Part shown: positions 47,341 to 57,840 of the stretch, in pieces
Numbering within the stretch: the stretch's first letter is position 1
How the letters are laid out: each line of letters opens with the position of its first letter
Origin: Rhyzopertha dominica
Lineage: Eukaryota; Arthropoda; Insecta; Coleoptera; Bostrichidae
NCBI GenBank assembly: GCA_025024175.1
Contig: QCXZ01000041.1
Location: forward strand, 6,691,786-6,755,785
DNA: 64,000 bases
Reading direction: 5' to 3'
Notes under the pieces: generated by a model
Databases searched by the model: none
Seen by the model: the letters and a program-made list of their open reading frames with translations, nothing else
What the model was told of the DNA's origin: nothing
Position numbers and translations under genes: made by a program

Positions 47341-47364
47341 AGCGCCGGCTTGATATGTGCAGGA

Positions 47365-47530
47365 ATTATGATATGTTCCTCGTATATGTAAATTATGAAT
47401 GTTTTTCCAATGTCCTTAGCACTTACAATGAGTTTCATGGAAGCAGTATAATTATAATGGGCGATTTTAGTACTCCTGCATACGTGAGGAATTTTATGGA
47501 CAGGTACGTCGTAATCTTAAATAATTTCAG
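47365..47530 (+). pseudogene. LINE endonuclease scrap
   Basis: The frame contains MFLVYVNYECFSNVLSTYNE followed by SSIIIMGDFSTPAY. This fits the LINE endonuclease pattern in which a Y-x-P-type stretch is followed by an I-x-GDFN-x-P block with the catalytic Asp. Only this fragment is visible. Confidence 0.45.
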
Positions 47531-47624
47531 ATCTTTTCTTGCTGTTCTGGCGCTTTCGGAAATCGAGTGTTGTTTATGTAAGGCATTTCTATTAAAATGT
47601 ACACGTTTTTACACCAATTAACCT

Positions 47625-48465
47625 GCTGAAACCTTTTATGTTAAATATTTACAAACACCCAAACAACAAACCAAGCTCAAGCTGAAGTACGCCAGGAACA
47701 AACGGGTGGAATTTTTTTTATAACAGCGGGCAATTTTCAGCTCCGCACGTCATATACGAGATGCAAAGAAAAAATAATTAAGGTTTGTTTATAAAAGGTA
47801 TACTGTTTAGACAGTCTATAAATGGGCTTGTTTATAATTGACGCCGAACGTAATGAGGAAGCGAAATTATTTAGGATGAATTTTTAATGAAACTCGGACG
47901 CTTCAATGGCGGTTGTATTACCAACTGCTGCCACAATCAAAGATAAAAGCAGCGGGTGATAGTTACTGCTTGTACTAACGGGTACTCAGGGCAATGCTAA
48001 TTTGTAATTACTACGCGTGGGACAACATGGAAACGGTCATTGGCCTTTCATGTGCAGATATGCACAAAATTGCATACAAGATGCGGTTATCAAAGAATCG
48101 AAGTGGCTCTTCTGCAGTTAGATCAGATTTCATGCTAAATCACGCACTTGCGAACTGAAGTCATTAATATGCAAGAACTTAATCTGCTATGGTGATCATG
48201 AATGCAGCAAAAGAAGTAGTAACTCGTCGATAAATGTATTCAGGTTTCGCTTTATTGTAGAAAAAGTTTATTCAAAAATCCGTCTCTCATATTAAATGAT
48301 TTTTTGGAAGATGACATTTACATAGTCAGAGGAGATCTATTCTCTATATCTAAACAGAGTCCATGGAACTATTCTTCTAAAAAACAAATGAGTATGAAGT
48401 CAAAAAACTTTCGCTAGCGAATCTACCGCAACGGTCTCTATAAACAACAGTTTAATAATAGTTAA
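47625..48465. other. Intergenic, nothing recognised
   Basis: AT-rich, with a slightly GC-richer part at 47860-48060. No similarity was seen. Confidence 0.35.
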
Positions 48466-48469
48466 GTTA

Positions 48470-48916
48470 AATATTTTGGCAAACAATAATATTTTAAGTA
48501 AAAAACAGTTTGGATTCAGACCGGGTCTCACAGCAAGTGATGCTTGGTATGGGGTTACTAAGGAAACATATTTAAACTTAAACCTTAGTATTATTTCTAA
48601 ACCTTAGAAAGCCATCTACACCGTGAATTTTGACATTTTGTTTGATAAATTGGAGAGATGTGGCAAACAGAAAGAGAAAAGCCACGTAAGGATAAATGAT
48701 ACACTGAGCACCTCTCTAAGAGTAAAAAGTGGTGTACCTCAGGGTACACTATTGGGTTCTCTTCTTTTTCTAGTGTATGTTAATGAGCTAATGGAGGTCA
48801 TAAAGGACTGCAAGATCTTTCGTCTTGCAGACGACAATGTTCTGGTTGTTGATGGTGATACTTGTTGAAAGGTGATTGGCACCAAATAAATTGTCTATAA
48901 AAGCAGCTGAAAACTA
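48470..48916 (+). pseudogene. LINE reverse transcriptase, 5' part of a copy split by a mariner insertion
   Basis: It starts with LSKKQFGFRPGLTASDAWYG, followed by VNFDILFDKLERCG (a DTVNHDIL-type motif), VRINDTLSTSLRVKSGVPQG and TLLGSLLFLVYVNELM. Next is the catalytic region FRLADDNVLVV (YADD to LADD) up to 48868. Part of the palm before VNFD is deleted. The reading stops where the mariner-like element starts and resumes beyond it at 51187. Confidence 0.8.
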
Positions 48917-48918
48917 TA

Positions 48919-49264
48919 CAGGGTGATTTTTTTAAAACTTCACACCTTAAATAACTTTAAATAGAGGAAAAATTTAAAATTTTGCAAAAACAGGTAAACT
49001 TTTGTTTGCAGGGGGACAACTTTTGAGATAAGTTTTTAATGGATACCGCTTACCCTCTTAGCGGGGTAGATACCCCTTCAAAAATGTTAAATGAAACTAC
49101 CCATCTTACATACATCATTTAAAAGCTTATTACAGAAGGAGTCTTGCCATGTAATTAGTTTTACTATTTTTTCCCATTGACGAGGTAGTGGGTCAAAAAG
49201 TGCATTGTAGCAAGTGGCTTATAAAATGGAATATTTTGGACTTTTTTTAACAAAATTTATTGTC
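48919..49264. repeat. Left terminal inverted repeat
   Basis: Inverted match to 50838-51184, with a TA dinucleotide at 48917-48918. Confidence 0.85.
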
Positions 49265-49543
49265 TTGCAGTTACAATAAAAATTGTCCTTACTTAAGCCT
49301 AAAAAAACTTGTTAAAAATAATTGTTACACCTAAGCAAAATGCCAAAAATATTTAAAATTTTCTTTCGACATTACTTGATATTGCAACTCGACAGTTTAT
49401 ACTGAATTGGCTAAATAATTATCTACTTCGTGTTTCCAATTTTTTGTTTCAACTTTTTGGCTACTTCTTTGGCACGACCATCTTTTTGTTCACATTCCTT
49501 TTTATAAATCGCGTGAAATTTTAAAGTGAGAGTCCAAGTGATA

Positions 49544-50560
49544 ATGGTTTATTCAACTGCCGAAAGGGTAGAAATAATTTTTATTTACGGTGCTGAGCAT
49601 AGCTGTGCTCGTGCGTCAGCAAGGGTGTTTAACGAACGGCACCCCGATAAAAATGTTGACGCTAGGTACATTCTCGATCTCGTGCAGAAATTTCAACACA
49701 CTGGATCTGTAGTAAACAAAAAAAGGGCAGGGAATAGAGTCGTTGATGAAATGGCCCAACTTGAAGTACTTGGTCTTTGCGTAACATTTCTACAGCCACT
49801 GGACTTTCTTATTCATCTGTAAGGAAAGTTACAAAACTGCGCAAATTCCATCCCTATAAGATGAAAACTCTCCAGGAACTCGGCGAAGATGACTTCGATA
49901 GAAGACTGCAATTTTGCGAAATTATGACAGAAAAGATTATAGTAAATCCAAATCTAATAAATAATATCTGCTTCAGTGATGAATGCACATTTTTTGAACG
50001 GCTCTGTAAATAAACATAACGTCAGGTACTGGTGTGACGAAAATCCTTATATTTTTCGAGAAGGTCATACACAAGTTCCTCAGAAGCTGAACGTCTGGGC
50101 TGGAATACTTGGCAACGCAATTGTAGGTCCAATTTTCATTGATGGGACGCTAAATGGGGGAATGTATTTAGAATTACTTGATAACGTTATTGATCCTTTA
50201 ATCACAGAGCAATTAGAAAACCAACGTGACCCTGAAGGAAATCCAATGTTGGATGAATACGAATTGTTTTACCAACATGATGGAGCCCCACCGCATTACG
50301 CCATTAATGTGCGAAATTGGTTAAATCATAGATTTCCTCTTCACTGGATTGGTAGGCGTGGAACAATTGAATGGCCGCCACGATCACCCGATTTGACTGC
50401 TTTAGATTTCTTTCTATGGGGTCATTTAAAATCTGTGGTTTACAAAACACAACCTACTAGCCTGGACGATCTGCGAGAAAGAATTATTAACGAGTGCAGG
50501 AGGATTCCACCTGAAACTTTCCGAAAAGTGCAGCAGGAGTTCGAGAACCGTCTGTATTAA
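49544..50560 (+). pseudogene. Mariner-type (DD34D-like) transposase, two frameshifts
   Basis: The start is taken at 49544 (MVYSTAERVEIIFIYG), the usual N-terminus of this insect family. Helix-turn-helix and linker follow: KFQHTGSVVNKKRAG, DEMAQLEVL. After a frameshift (about 49770) come NISTATGLSYSSVRKV and KFHPYKMKTLQELGEDDFDR, then CFSDECTFF with the first catalytic Asp. After a second shift (about 49990) the frame is open to 50560: GSVNKHNVRYWCDENP, PQKLNVWAGILGNAIVGPIF, YQHDGAPPHYA (second Asp) and RSPDLTALDFFLWGHLKSVV (third Asp). All three catalytic positions are present. Part of the DNA-binding region after LEVL is deleted. It is probably inactive but close to intact. Confidence 0.9.
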
Positions 50561-50837
50561 TGTATGGAAAGAGGTGGTGCACATTTTGAGAATCTATTGT
50601 AAGGTTTGAATTTCTATGGTTTTGTTCACACTGTTTTTGGAGTTACAAATAAATAATTTTTCTTTTTCGTGGACATGGACTTTCTAAAACCTTACATGAT
50701 AAATACTTTAATGTTAATAATAATGTTAAAAGAAAATTTTCAGTATTCTGGGAGTTTTTTTAAGTGTCATATTTTTACAAGTTGTTTGTTTAAATTTTGA
50801 GTTCTCGTAAGGACAAATTTTATTTCCGCTCAAAAAT

Positions 50838-51184
50838 AAAATACATTTTGTTGAAAAGAGTCCAAAATATTCAATTTAATAAGCAACCTGTTTCGTAGGC
50901 ACTATTAATCTATTACCCCGTCAATAAGTTAAACGTGGTAAAACTAATTACATGGCCAGACTCTTTGTGAAATAAGCTTTCAAATGATGTATCACAAGAT
51001 GGATAGTTCCATTTAAAATTTTTAAAGGGGTGTCTACCCTGCTCAGAGAGTAAACGCTATCCATTAAAAACTTATCTCAAAAGTTATCCCCCTGCAAACA
51101 AAGGTTTACCTGTATTTGCAAATTTTTAAATTTTTGCTATATTTAAAGTTATTTAAGGTGTGAAGTTTTCAAAAAATCACCCTG
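50838..51184. repeat. Right terminal inverted repeat
   Basis: Inverted match to 48919-49264, followed by TA at 51185-51186. Confidence 0.85.
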
Positions 51185-51186
51185 TA

Positions 51187-51430
51187 TACATGCCATTTAC
51201 CGCAAAAAGTAATACGTTGCCCACATATACATCAACTGTATTTCACAATATAAACTGCAATTTAGTAGACTATAACTGCAGCGTCGAAATTCAGCAAGTA
51301 CTTAATATTAAATACTAGTTCGGCAGGTTTATTTTTATTTTAAAGAATTAAGAAGCGCATTAAACACAAAATATTACCAGTTTAATTTCTACTCATCTAA
51401 CGCAGAAAATGTACGCGTAAAGCTTCATGA
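51187..51430 (+). pseudogene. LINE reverse transcriptase, 3' part after the mariner insertion
   Basis: The reading TYTSTVFHNINCNLVDYNCS, then VEIQQVLNIKY and, shifted, FKELRSALNTKYYQFNFY corresponds to the LINE region after the YADD box, which normally has a C-x-C-x-I-x-V-x-KYLG pattern. It continues the LINE broken at 48916. Joining across the element at the TA restores a plausible reading order. Confidence 0.65.
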
Positions 51431-51434
51431 CTGT

Positions 51435-53755
51435 GTGTAAGGACATATAATTCGTTTCTTTGGTGTCACCAATTTATATCCCCTTTGCTACTAATCGAAT
51501 CTGAGATCCCATTTGCTGGTTTTATGTTGTTACATCATAATTTAAAAAAAATTCTTGCGGAGGCTAGACATTAATGCTTTTGTCTTCTTTACAGCACAAT
51601 ACAATATCCACAACATGAAGAAATATGTTTTAAAGGTAATAAGCTATGCTATTTTACTACCACATCCTATTACCATGGCTTGCTGTTTCATTATCGTATA
51701 GCTCCTTTAAAGCATAATCGCTCATTGCATTGCTATACCTGCGTGCGTATACTTTTTTCTTCCTTTTCCAGAAAACCAATTACTCAACAATTAACTAATT
51801 GGTCAAAACAACAACGCCATCGCAATTTATCAGGCGTACCGACGCAGGGTGGTGCGTCTGCGTGGTGTAAATAAAATTAGATTTGATTGATGACCGTTAA
51901 ACCCTTTCAGTTTTAACCTCACAACGGCGCAATTAACCAATTTAATTAGTTCCCCTATCCATCGATCCAGATACCGCGGCAAAAAGGCCTGCCCAGTGGA
52001 TAGACTTTGCTAAATCCGTTCATTGCTCCAGTAATACGCTAAACCAGATAAAACGTTTAACAAATCAGTTATATCGGGTTCAAGGACAAACCTTACTAGT
52101 ATTATGTTTACTTTGGCATTCATTCGTTTAGTACGACCGCAACAAAAGAAAATATTGAATGTTATGAACCTCTTATGGTTCTGGCGAGCTACCACTAGAC
52201 TGGGAAATAGGAGTTATACTGTCGACATATGTACATAAGAAAAATTATGAAATTATTAAGACCTACTATGCCTGCTGATAACTGGTGGCATAAAGAAGAA
52301 AGACCTTCTTCTTACTTACAAACAAACCTATACACATGGAATTCTTCGGAAAGTGGAGTGTGAAAACAAACAAAAAAAAACTGAAATAGGAAGAAAGAGC
52401 AAGAGTGAAAAGTCAATTTGAACGGGAAAATATTACCTCGCCACGATCACTATACAATTCATGCAATGTACTGCTCGCCCTGTACTTCTTCTGGTGAATA
52501 AAATGTTATCACACAAGCGAAGCCACGGTGAAAATTAAAAATAACACTTAACATCGATTCTGCGCCGCATCTGTCATCGTCACTTTTGGTACTTTCTGTA
52601 CGATAGTTTGGTTTCCTAAAGCAATTAATAATTCGAAATAAATGTCTCCACTAACACTGAACCAACATTGACAGTAAAACCAATTCCACGTCTGCGTAAA
52701 CTCTAAACTTTCCAGGGTACTTCCAGTTTCTATATTTGACGTAATTGAAAATTGATGCCGCGGACGTTTCCTCTCAAATACTCGACCGAAGGCGAGGGAG
52801 TCTGCGAATATACAAGCCGGAGAATACGTGATTTCAAGTGGGCCTTATATTAGACATATTGTAAGTTTTCCCATCGGCCGGTAAATGCAATATCGTAGCC
52901 AGGAAGCCAATGTCTGAAGCACTTTACTCGTGGGATTATGGATCCTACGTTGGTAAAAATATAAAGCAATTTAAATTTTACGACTTCCAGGGCGTTGTGA
53001 TCAGGAAATTGAAAGAAATCAATGAGCCGGTGCTCTTATTAGACAAAAGGATACCAGTGAGTTATGGTTACCCAGGTATATTTACATTTCACCCAAAACA
53101 CTCGTCTAAAAAGTCTGCATTTACTGTGTACTTTTATTTTCGGTTACTGGTTTTACAGCTTCGCTGATTGTCTATACTGTTCAAAGAGGTACCTAATGCC
53201 TTCACAAAGATTTAATTGATTCGTGTGTCATTTAATTCAAGCAGGGGTGCTTTAGGATTGAGCCTGGGTGAAATTTCCTACAGTATCCACTTGGTACTCA
53301 GACACCTGGTGCGATTGTTTTCTTAATTTTCCAGAAGCATTTGTGTTTGACTTCTGTCAAATAGTGATTACTGCACACATAACTTTGAAACACTTTTTAT
53401 GGAGCATGATAAATTTGCAATGGAGTAAAGCAAATTTGTTTAAAGCAACAAAACAGATCTACTGTCATAAAAACTAAGAAATACTAATATTCTATAATTT
53501 ATTTTAATTTTAACGAAGAACAACAATAGTTCGTACCTTTGTGTATAAAATAATTATATTTTATATTCAAACTGTGTTCTGAATACTAAAAATGTATATG
53601 ATTCCACAAAATAATGATAATAATCCTTCGTTTTCCAAAAGGTTAGCACCAAATTACAGCAAAATTGTTTGAAAAGAAACACATCATCTATAAAGTGCAT
53701 AAGTTTTTGAACTGCTTGTAAATTCTACTATGAAGCCATATGATCAATAATATGA
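51435..53755. other. Intergenic, nothing recognised
   Basis: No gene. Moderately GC-richer patches occur at 51830-52000 and 52680-53000. Open frames at 52910-53167 and 53268-53477 have no similarity. Confidence 0.4.
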
Positions 53756-53759
53756 ATTA

Positions 53760-54260
53760 TTAATGTTTGAGGCTTGCAAAAGGTAAAGCTATCTGAGGGA
53801 CGTTGGAAATGGAAAAGAGACCTAATATAAATTGAACATAGGGTACTCTATTTTCCCTGCCCAAATGGTAAGGGCGAAAAAGACGTACCAGAAAACAAGA
53901 AAAGCCAAATCCTTCTAATTTAGACAAAAGGACAAGTAATCAATTTGATTAAACGCCTTTTGAAAGTGTGTGAATAACACCTAATATTCTTGTAAATGTC
54001 CTTAAATAAAGATCTTCGCAAAATAAGAATTTTTCATGACTGGACAAATATATACATTCTCCTCCAGAAATCCGGAAAGACTGATGTACGCAAATCTAGA
54101 TTATAGACGTAGAAGAGTGGAGTTACGAAAAAATAATCATAGTCTTTCAAAAGAAAGCTAGGAATACCGTCGATTTCAGCAGTAACGGCATCTTTAGAAC
54201 GTTTTACGGCATGACAGACTTTGTCCTTTGCAACAAAGATCAAGACCGTAAATCTGAAGT
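53760..54260 (-). pseudogene. LINE reverse transcriptase relic (minus strand)
   Basis: From 54243 down: KDKVCHAVKRSKDAVTAEID, then GIPSFLLKDYDYFFVTPLFY and SVFPDFWRR, the N-terminal RT motifs (GPDGIPSFLLK type). Further down FSKAFNQIDYLSFCLN (about 53975-53930) matches the DFSKAFD motif, and a VPQIAL scrap near 53800 may be the GVPQGS motif. Several frame changes and a large deletion between motifs show decay. Confidence 0.65.
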
Positions 54261-54470
54261 AAGATTTCTATTCAAGGGTCAATATTAATAAACGACCAAA
54301 GAAATTTAATATTTAGCTCACTGCAAATCGTGTCGTCAACATCCGACAACTAATTCTTTTAAACAATAGTAATCAGTTCTCTTTATTTTGGAACGACATT
54401 CTTTGAACAGTTCCCAATGGTGTTGAGATTTAATAATCTCAGAGGAAACCCTACCTACTGTTCTCAAATA

Positions 54471-54478
54471 CTCTGCAA
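54471..54478. repeat. Possible 8-bp target duplication of MITE, left
   Basis: CTCTGCAA against CTCTATAG at 54828-54835; the first four bases agree, so the duplication is decayed or doubtful. Confidence 0.35.
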
Positions 54479-54827
54479 CAGGAGTCCCCAGCCACGAGGA
54501 CGTACCTTTCTAGGGGGCGTAGACAGATCACAAGAGAGGCGAAATATGTTTCCATTTTTCAGAGAAAATTTAACTTAACGGGTAAATTAAACATCATAAA
54601 TTTATATACATTGATTCAGTCGATCTAGCTCTATAAAATTAACACGATGGTACCGCACATGCAAGCTCAAGTATCTTATTAGTATTCTCACTATAAGTTT
54701 ATTTTGCATAGCAGAGTTACAATAAATAAATGTCGTTAAAATAGTATCCACCTTTTTTGCGATAAAAAACTAACGTGGCGTTTTTAAATCTGGAAAGGTT
54801 CGACGAAAAAAAGGTTGGGAAACCCTG
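54479..54827. mobile_element. hAT-type MITE, 349 bp
   Basis: The left end CAGGAGTCCCCAGCCACGAG and the right end, reverse-complemented, CAGGGTTTCCCAACCTTTTT are imperfect inverted repeats of the form common in hAT elements (CAGRGGTYCCCAACC). The interior has no coding sequence. Flanks are weakly compatible with an 8-bp duplication. Confidence 0.6.
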
Positions 54828-54835
54828 CTCTATAG

Positions 54836-56030
54836 TATATAATAAGATGCATCAGAAGAGAAATTAACATCAATCTATACGAAAAGGCTAGCTTGCAATT
54901 ATATTATATAGTCACAACACTAAAGGCCTGCTCGCACCTGATTCACCTTTTTGAAGTCGTAACCATCGTTGTCTGTTCTATTGTATAGTGCACCCCATAT
55001 TTGGATCCTACTAGTTCTACATTAGTTCTTCTTCTCCACTTCCCATTTTCTTTACCTGTTCCGATGACAAGTCCATCTTTTACTTTCAGAGATCGCAAAT
55101 GGCTTAAAAATAGATTTGTACAACTTCATCTTAGCTCCACGGCAGTTTATGTTATCGCCAATATTCTTTTTTCGAGACCGTTGCGTTACTCTTACAAAAT
55201 ACAAATACACAACTCACTTACTCCGCTGCTGCATATACTTCGAAAAGTGTACCATTTTTCCGTCGGATCTACTAATTGTATCCATTCATCCTACACTCTC
55301 AAACGTTTTACTACTTGAATTACTTAGTTTCTTTTCATTCTGCTGGAAGTTTATTATATTTTTATGAATGGATTTTTCTATAGTATCAGCAAGAACAATC
55401 ATGTAAAGCCCTTCTTAGATTTGTACTACTGCAACCACTTGTAGCTCACTTTTCATTTTTGTTCACTTTTCTATAAAATACTCGCATTCTTTGTAGCCTT
55501 GCTTTTTTACCTCTGTCGCTATTAATCATCAAATTGTCCTTTCTTTTTTGTTTCGTTTGAAATATTTGCACCCTCTATAAGTTCATCCGTGATGAATATC
55601 CACTCATCCTCCATTCCGTATTCTGATTTGAACTTTTTCCTCAGATCCTCATTTGCCAATGTTTGCATATTCCATCTCTATCCTTCCCTTTTGTCCACGA
55701 CTATATTATGTTTGGGTTTTTACTTTTTTTAATGGACTACATGTAAATTTAGTTATTAAAAATAAATCGATTCAATTTAAGCATCAAGCATCTTGAATAA
55801 ACGGACCTTGCATGAATGACCTTCTGAGTTAGACAGTGTAAGTTTAAAAACCTGAAAGTGTAATTTACATTATAAGATAATATTTTGTCGGATAGATCGA
55901 TTTTGAAAGTAAATAAACAAATCACCAAGAATGCGAGACGTCATAGAAACAACGTGCCAACCTGACAAAAAAGAACCTAACGATGAAAAAGGAACTACCT
56001 ACCTACTAGACATACACGAACTACTTGATA
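54836..56030. other. Intergenic, nothing recognised
   Basis: AT-rich, T-rich on the plus strand. No similarity was seen. Confidence 0.4.
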
Positions 56031-57370
56031 AAAGATAACTACAAAATAGCCTTCCAAATATCACCTAACTCATAATTTTCACAATGCCTATTAAAATTAT
56101 TAGTATTCCTACAAAATTTCTATAGCTTCTTTTATTAGACGTTTGTGATATTTTTCTCTATGTAAAATTTTTGTTTTATCAAAATCAATCATGAGTGTTC
56201 AGCTACGGAAGATTTATCTATGTGTTGTAACCTAGTAGCACGTATGTGTTGTTTCAAACGCGTACCTACTTTTCTTTTAGTTTGACCTATGTAACACTTG
56301 CCGCAAGAACAAATAATTTTGTAAACACCTTCACTCTCTAAATGTACTTTATCTTTAGTAGAACTTAAAATTTTATCTAAATTTTTATTATTACAACTAA
56401 AATATCGTGTTTTCTAAGCATCCTCTTTAATTTTTCCGAAAAGCACATAAGGCAAACTCAACTTGAATTTACTTTGTCCTAGCTGAGAATTTACTTAATT
56501 TGGATGAGCACTTTTATTAAAAACTGACCAAATATTCTTACTACTATAACCATTTCTCACTAGCGCTGATTTAAGATAATATATTTCTTTTTGTACAGAA
56601 CTTTCGTCTGATATCCTTTGTGCTCTAACAAATATAAGACTATTCTTTTGAGAAGGAGGGCGGTGAGATGTGGCATGTAAATATCTGTCTGTGTGTGTTG
56701 GTTTTCTGTAAACCTTGTGTCCTAACTGTCCAGTGTTTGTTCTGTAAATTTTGACATCCAAGAAAGGTAAACTACCATTGCTTTCTAATTCCATAGTAAA
56801 TTTTATGTCGGGATTTTGACTGTTCAAATGATTTAGAAATCTACCCAACTCTTCTATACCGTGGGGCCAAATAACAAAAGTGTCATCTACGTACCTATAC
56901 CAACATTTTGATTTAAAATGAAAAATGTTTATCGCTAAATGTTCAAAATTTTCCATAAACAAATTGGCTACTACAGGGCTTAGAGATGAACCCATTGCAC
57001 AACCTGATTTTTGTTCATAAAAATTATCGTTCCATAAGAAATAAGTAGATTTTAAACAATGTTCGGATAATCTGGCTATCGTGTAATCTAGGGGATCGCT
57101 ATAAGGTTGGATTTGATGATATCTATCGTTTCAGAAATAAGTACTTTCGTAAATTAAGAAACCACGTCAAAACTAACCAAAATATCACCTTCTGAAATAC
57201 TTAAACCTTTTATAATATCAATAAAATCTGAAGAATTTTTGATGAAACTACTGGTATTTCCTACATAAGGTTTTAAATAGTTGGCACAAAATTATGCCAA
57301 TCTGTAACAAGGACTGCCAATCGTATTGACTATGGATCTTAACGGGACATTGGTTTTGTAATTTACATTT
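56030..57370 (-). mobile_element. Penelope-like retroelement, 5'-truncated, with RT and GIY-YIG
   Basis: A continuous minus-strand element remnant carrying the reverse transcriptase followed by the GIY-YIG endonuclease in the usual Penelope order. The 5' end begins in the RT N-terminal region near 57360, so the insertion is probably truncated. No terminal LTR-like repeats were seen. Confidence 0.85.
56090..57360 (-). pseudogene. Penelope-like reverse transcriptase and GIY-YIG endonuclease, broken
   Basis: In minus-strand order: VPLRSIVNTIGSPCYRLA, then FCANYLKPYVGNTSSFIKNS and ISEGDILVSFDVVS, a stop, and FTKVLI. After a shift comes DPLDYTIARLSEHCL. The main frame 56995-56495 reads MGSSLSPVVANLFMENFEHL, WYRYVDDTFVIWPHG (catalytic YVDD), SLPFLDVKIYR and KVYRKPTHTDRYLHA. 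Beyond 56495, after a stop, the linker continues to STKDKVHLESEGVYKIICSC and GKCYIGQTKRKVGTRLKQHI (GIY-YIG core, 56340-56250). Next are KSSVAEHS and, after one frameshift, FDKTKILHREKYHKRLIKEA. The RT and nuclease cores are largely intact; stops and shifts between them make it inactive as it stands. Confidence 0.85.
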
Positions 57371-57371
57371 A

Positions 57372-57840
57372 TTGTTAATCAGTGGATAAATGATTGACCA
57401 TATTTTCAGCAACGAAAACTACCGAAAATCGAACATAAAATAATAAACTGCATTCATTGATTCATATTCCTCACATAAGAGAAAACAAATTCTTGAACTA
57501 TTCCCTATGCAATTATGGAAAAAAAGATAAGATTATTCAAGTATATTACAAGTAGATACACTAAAAATGTTCGCATCCACCTACATTAAAATTGTTAGTA
57601 AAAGACGTTTTAATAAATTTATATGTTAGGGTTGAAACAGATTTATCATTAATTTGTGCGTGCTTTAACAAATATACAAAAATGTTAACCGATTAATGCA
57701 TAAATTAACTATTGACTACTACTTTCCCAAAAGCAAGAAAAAACCATCACCTGAGTATTCATTGTTTAAAATACAAAAGATACATTTACACGACGGACAT
57801 TTATATGAACCAAAACATCAGGTACTGATTCCGAGGTAAT
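57372..57840. other. 3' flank of ZUP1, AT-rich
   Basis: Holds the presumed 3' UTR of the minus-strand gene. No canonical AATAAA is obvious right after the stop. Nothing else was seen. Confidence 0.35.

Larger units (their letters stand above)
48919..51184 (+). mobile_element. Mariner-like element with about 345-bp terminal inverted repeats
   Basis: The ends are CAGGGTGATTTTTTTAAAAC and, reverse-complemented from the right, CAGGGTGATTTTTTGAAAAC, each flanked by TA. The inverted similarity continues for about 345 bp (48919-49264 and 50838-51184). It passes through blocks such as cacaccttaaataactttaa, tgtttgcagggggacaactt, cttttgagataagtttttaa and gccatgtaattagttttac. Between them is a transposase gene with two frameshifts. 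The insertion is nested in a LINE: the RT reading continues directly across the site. Arms differ at a modest number of positions, so the insertion is moderately old. Confidence 0.9.
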
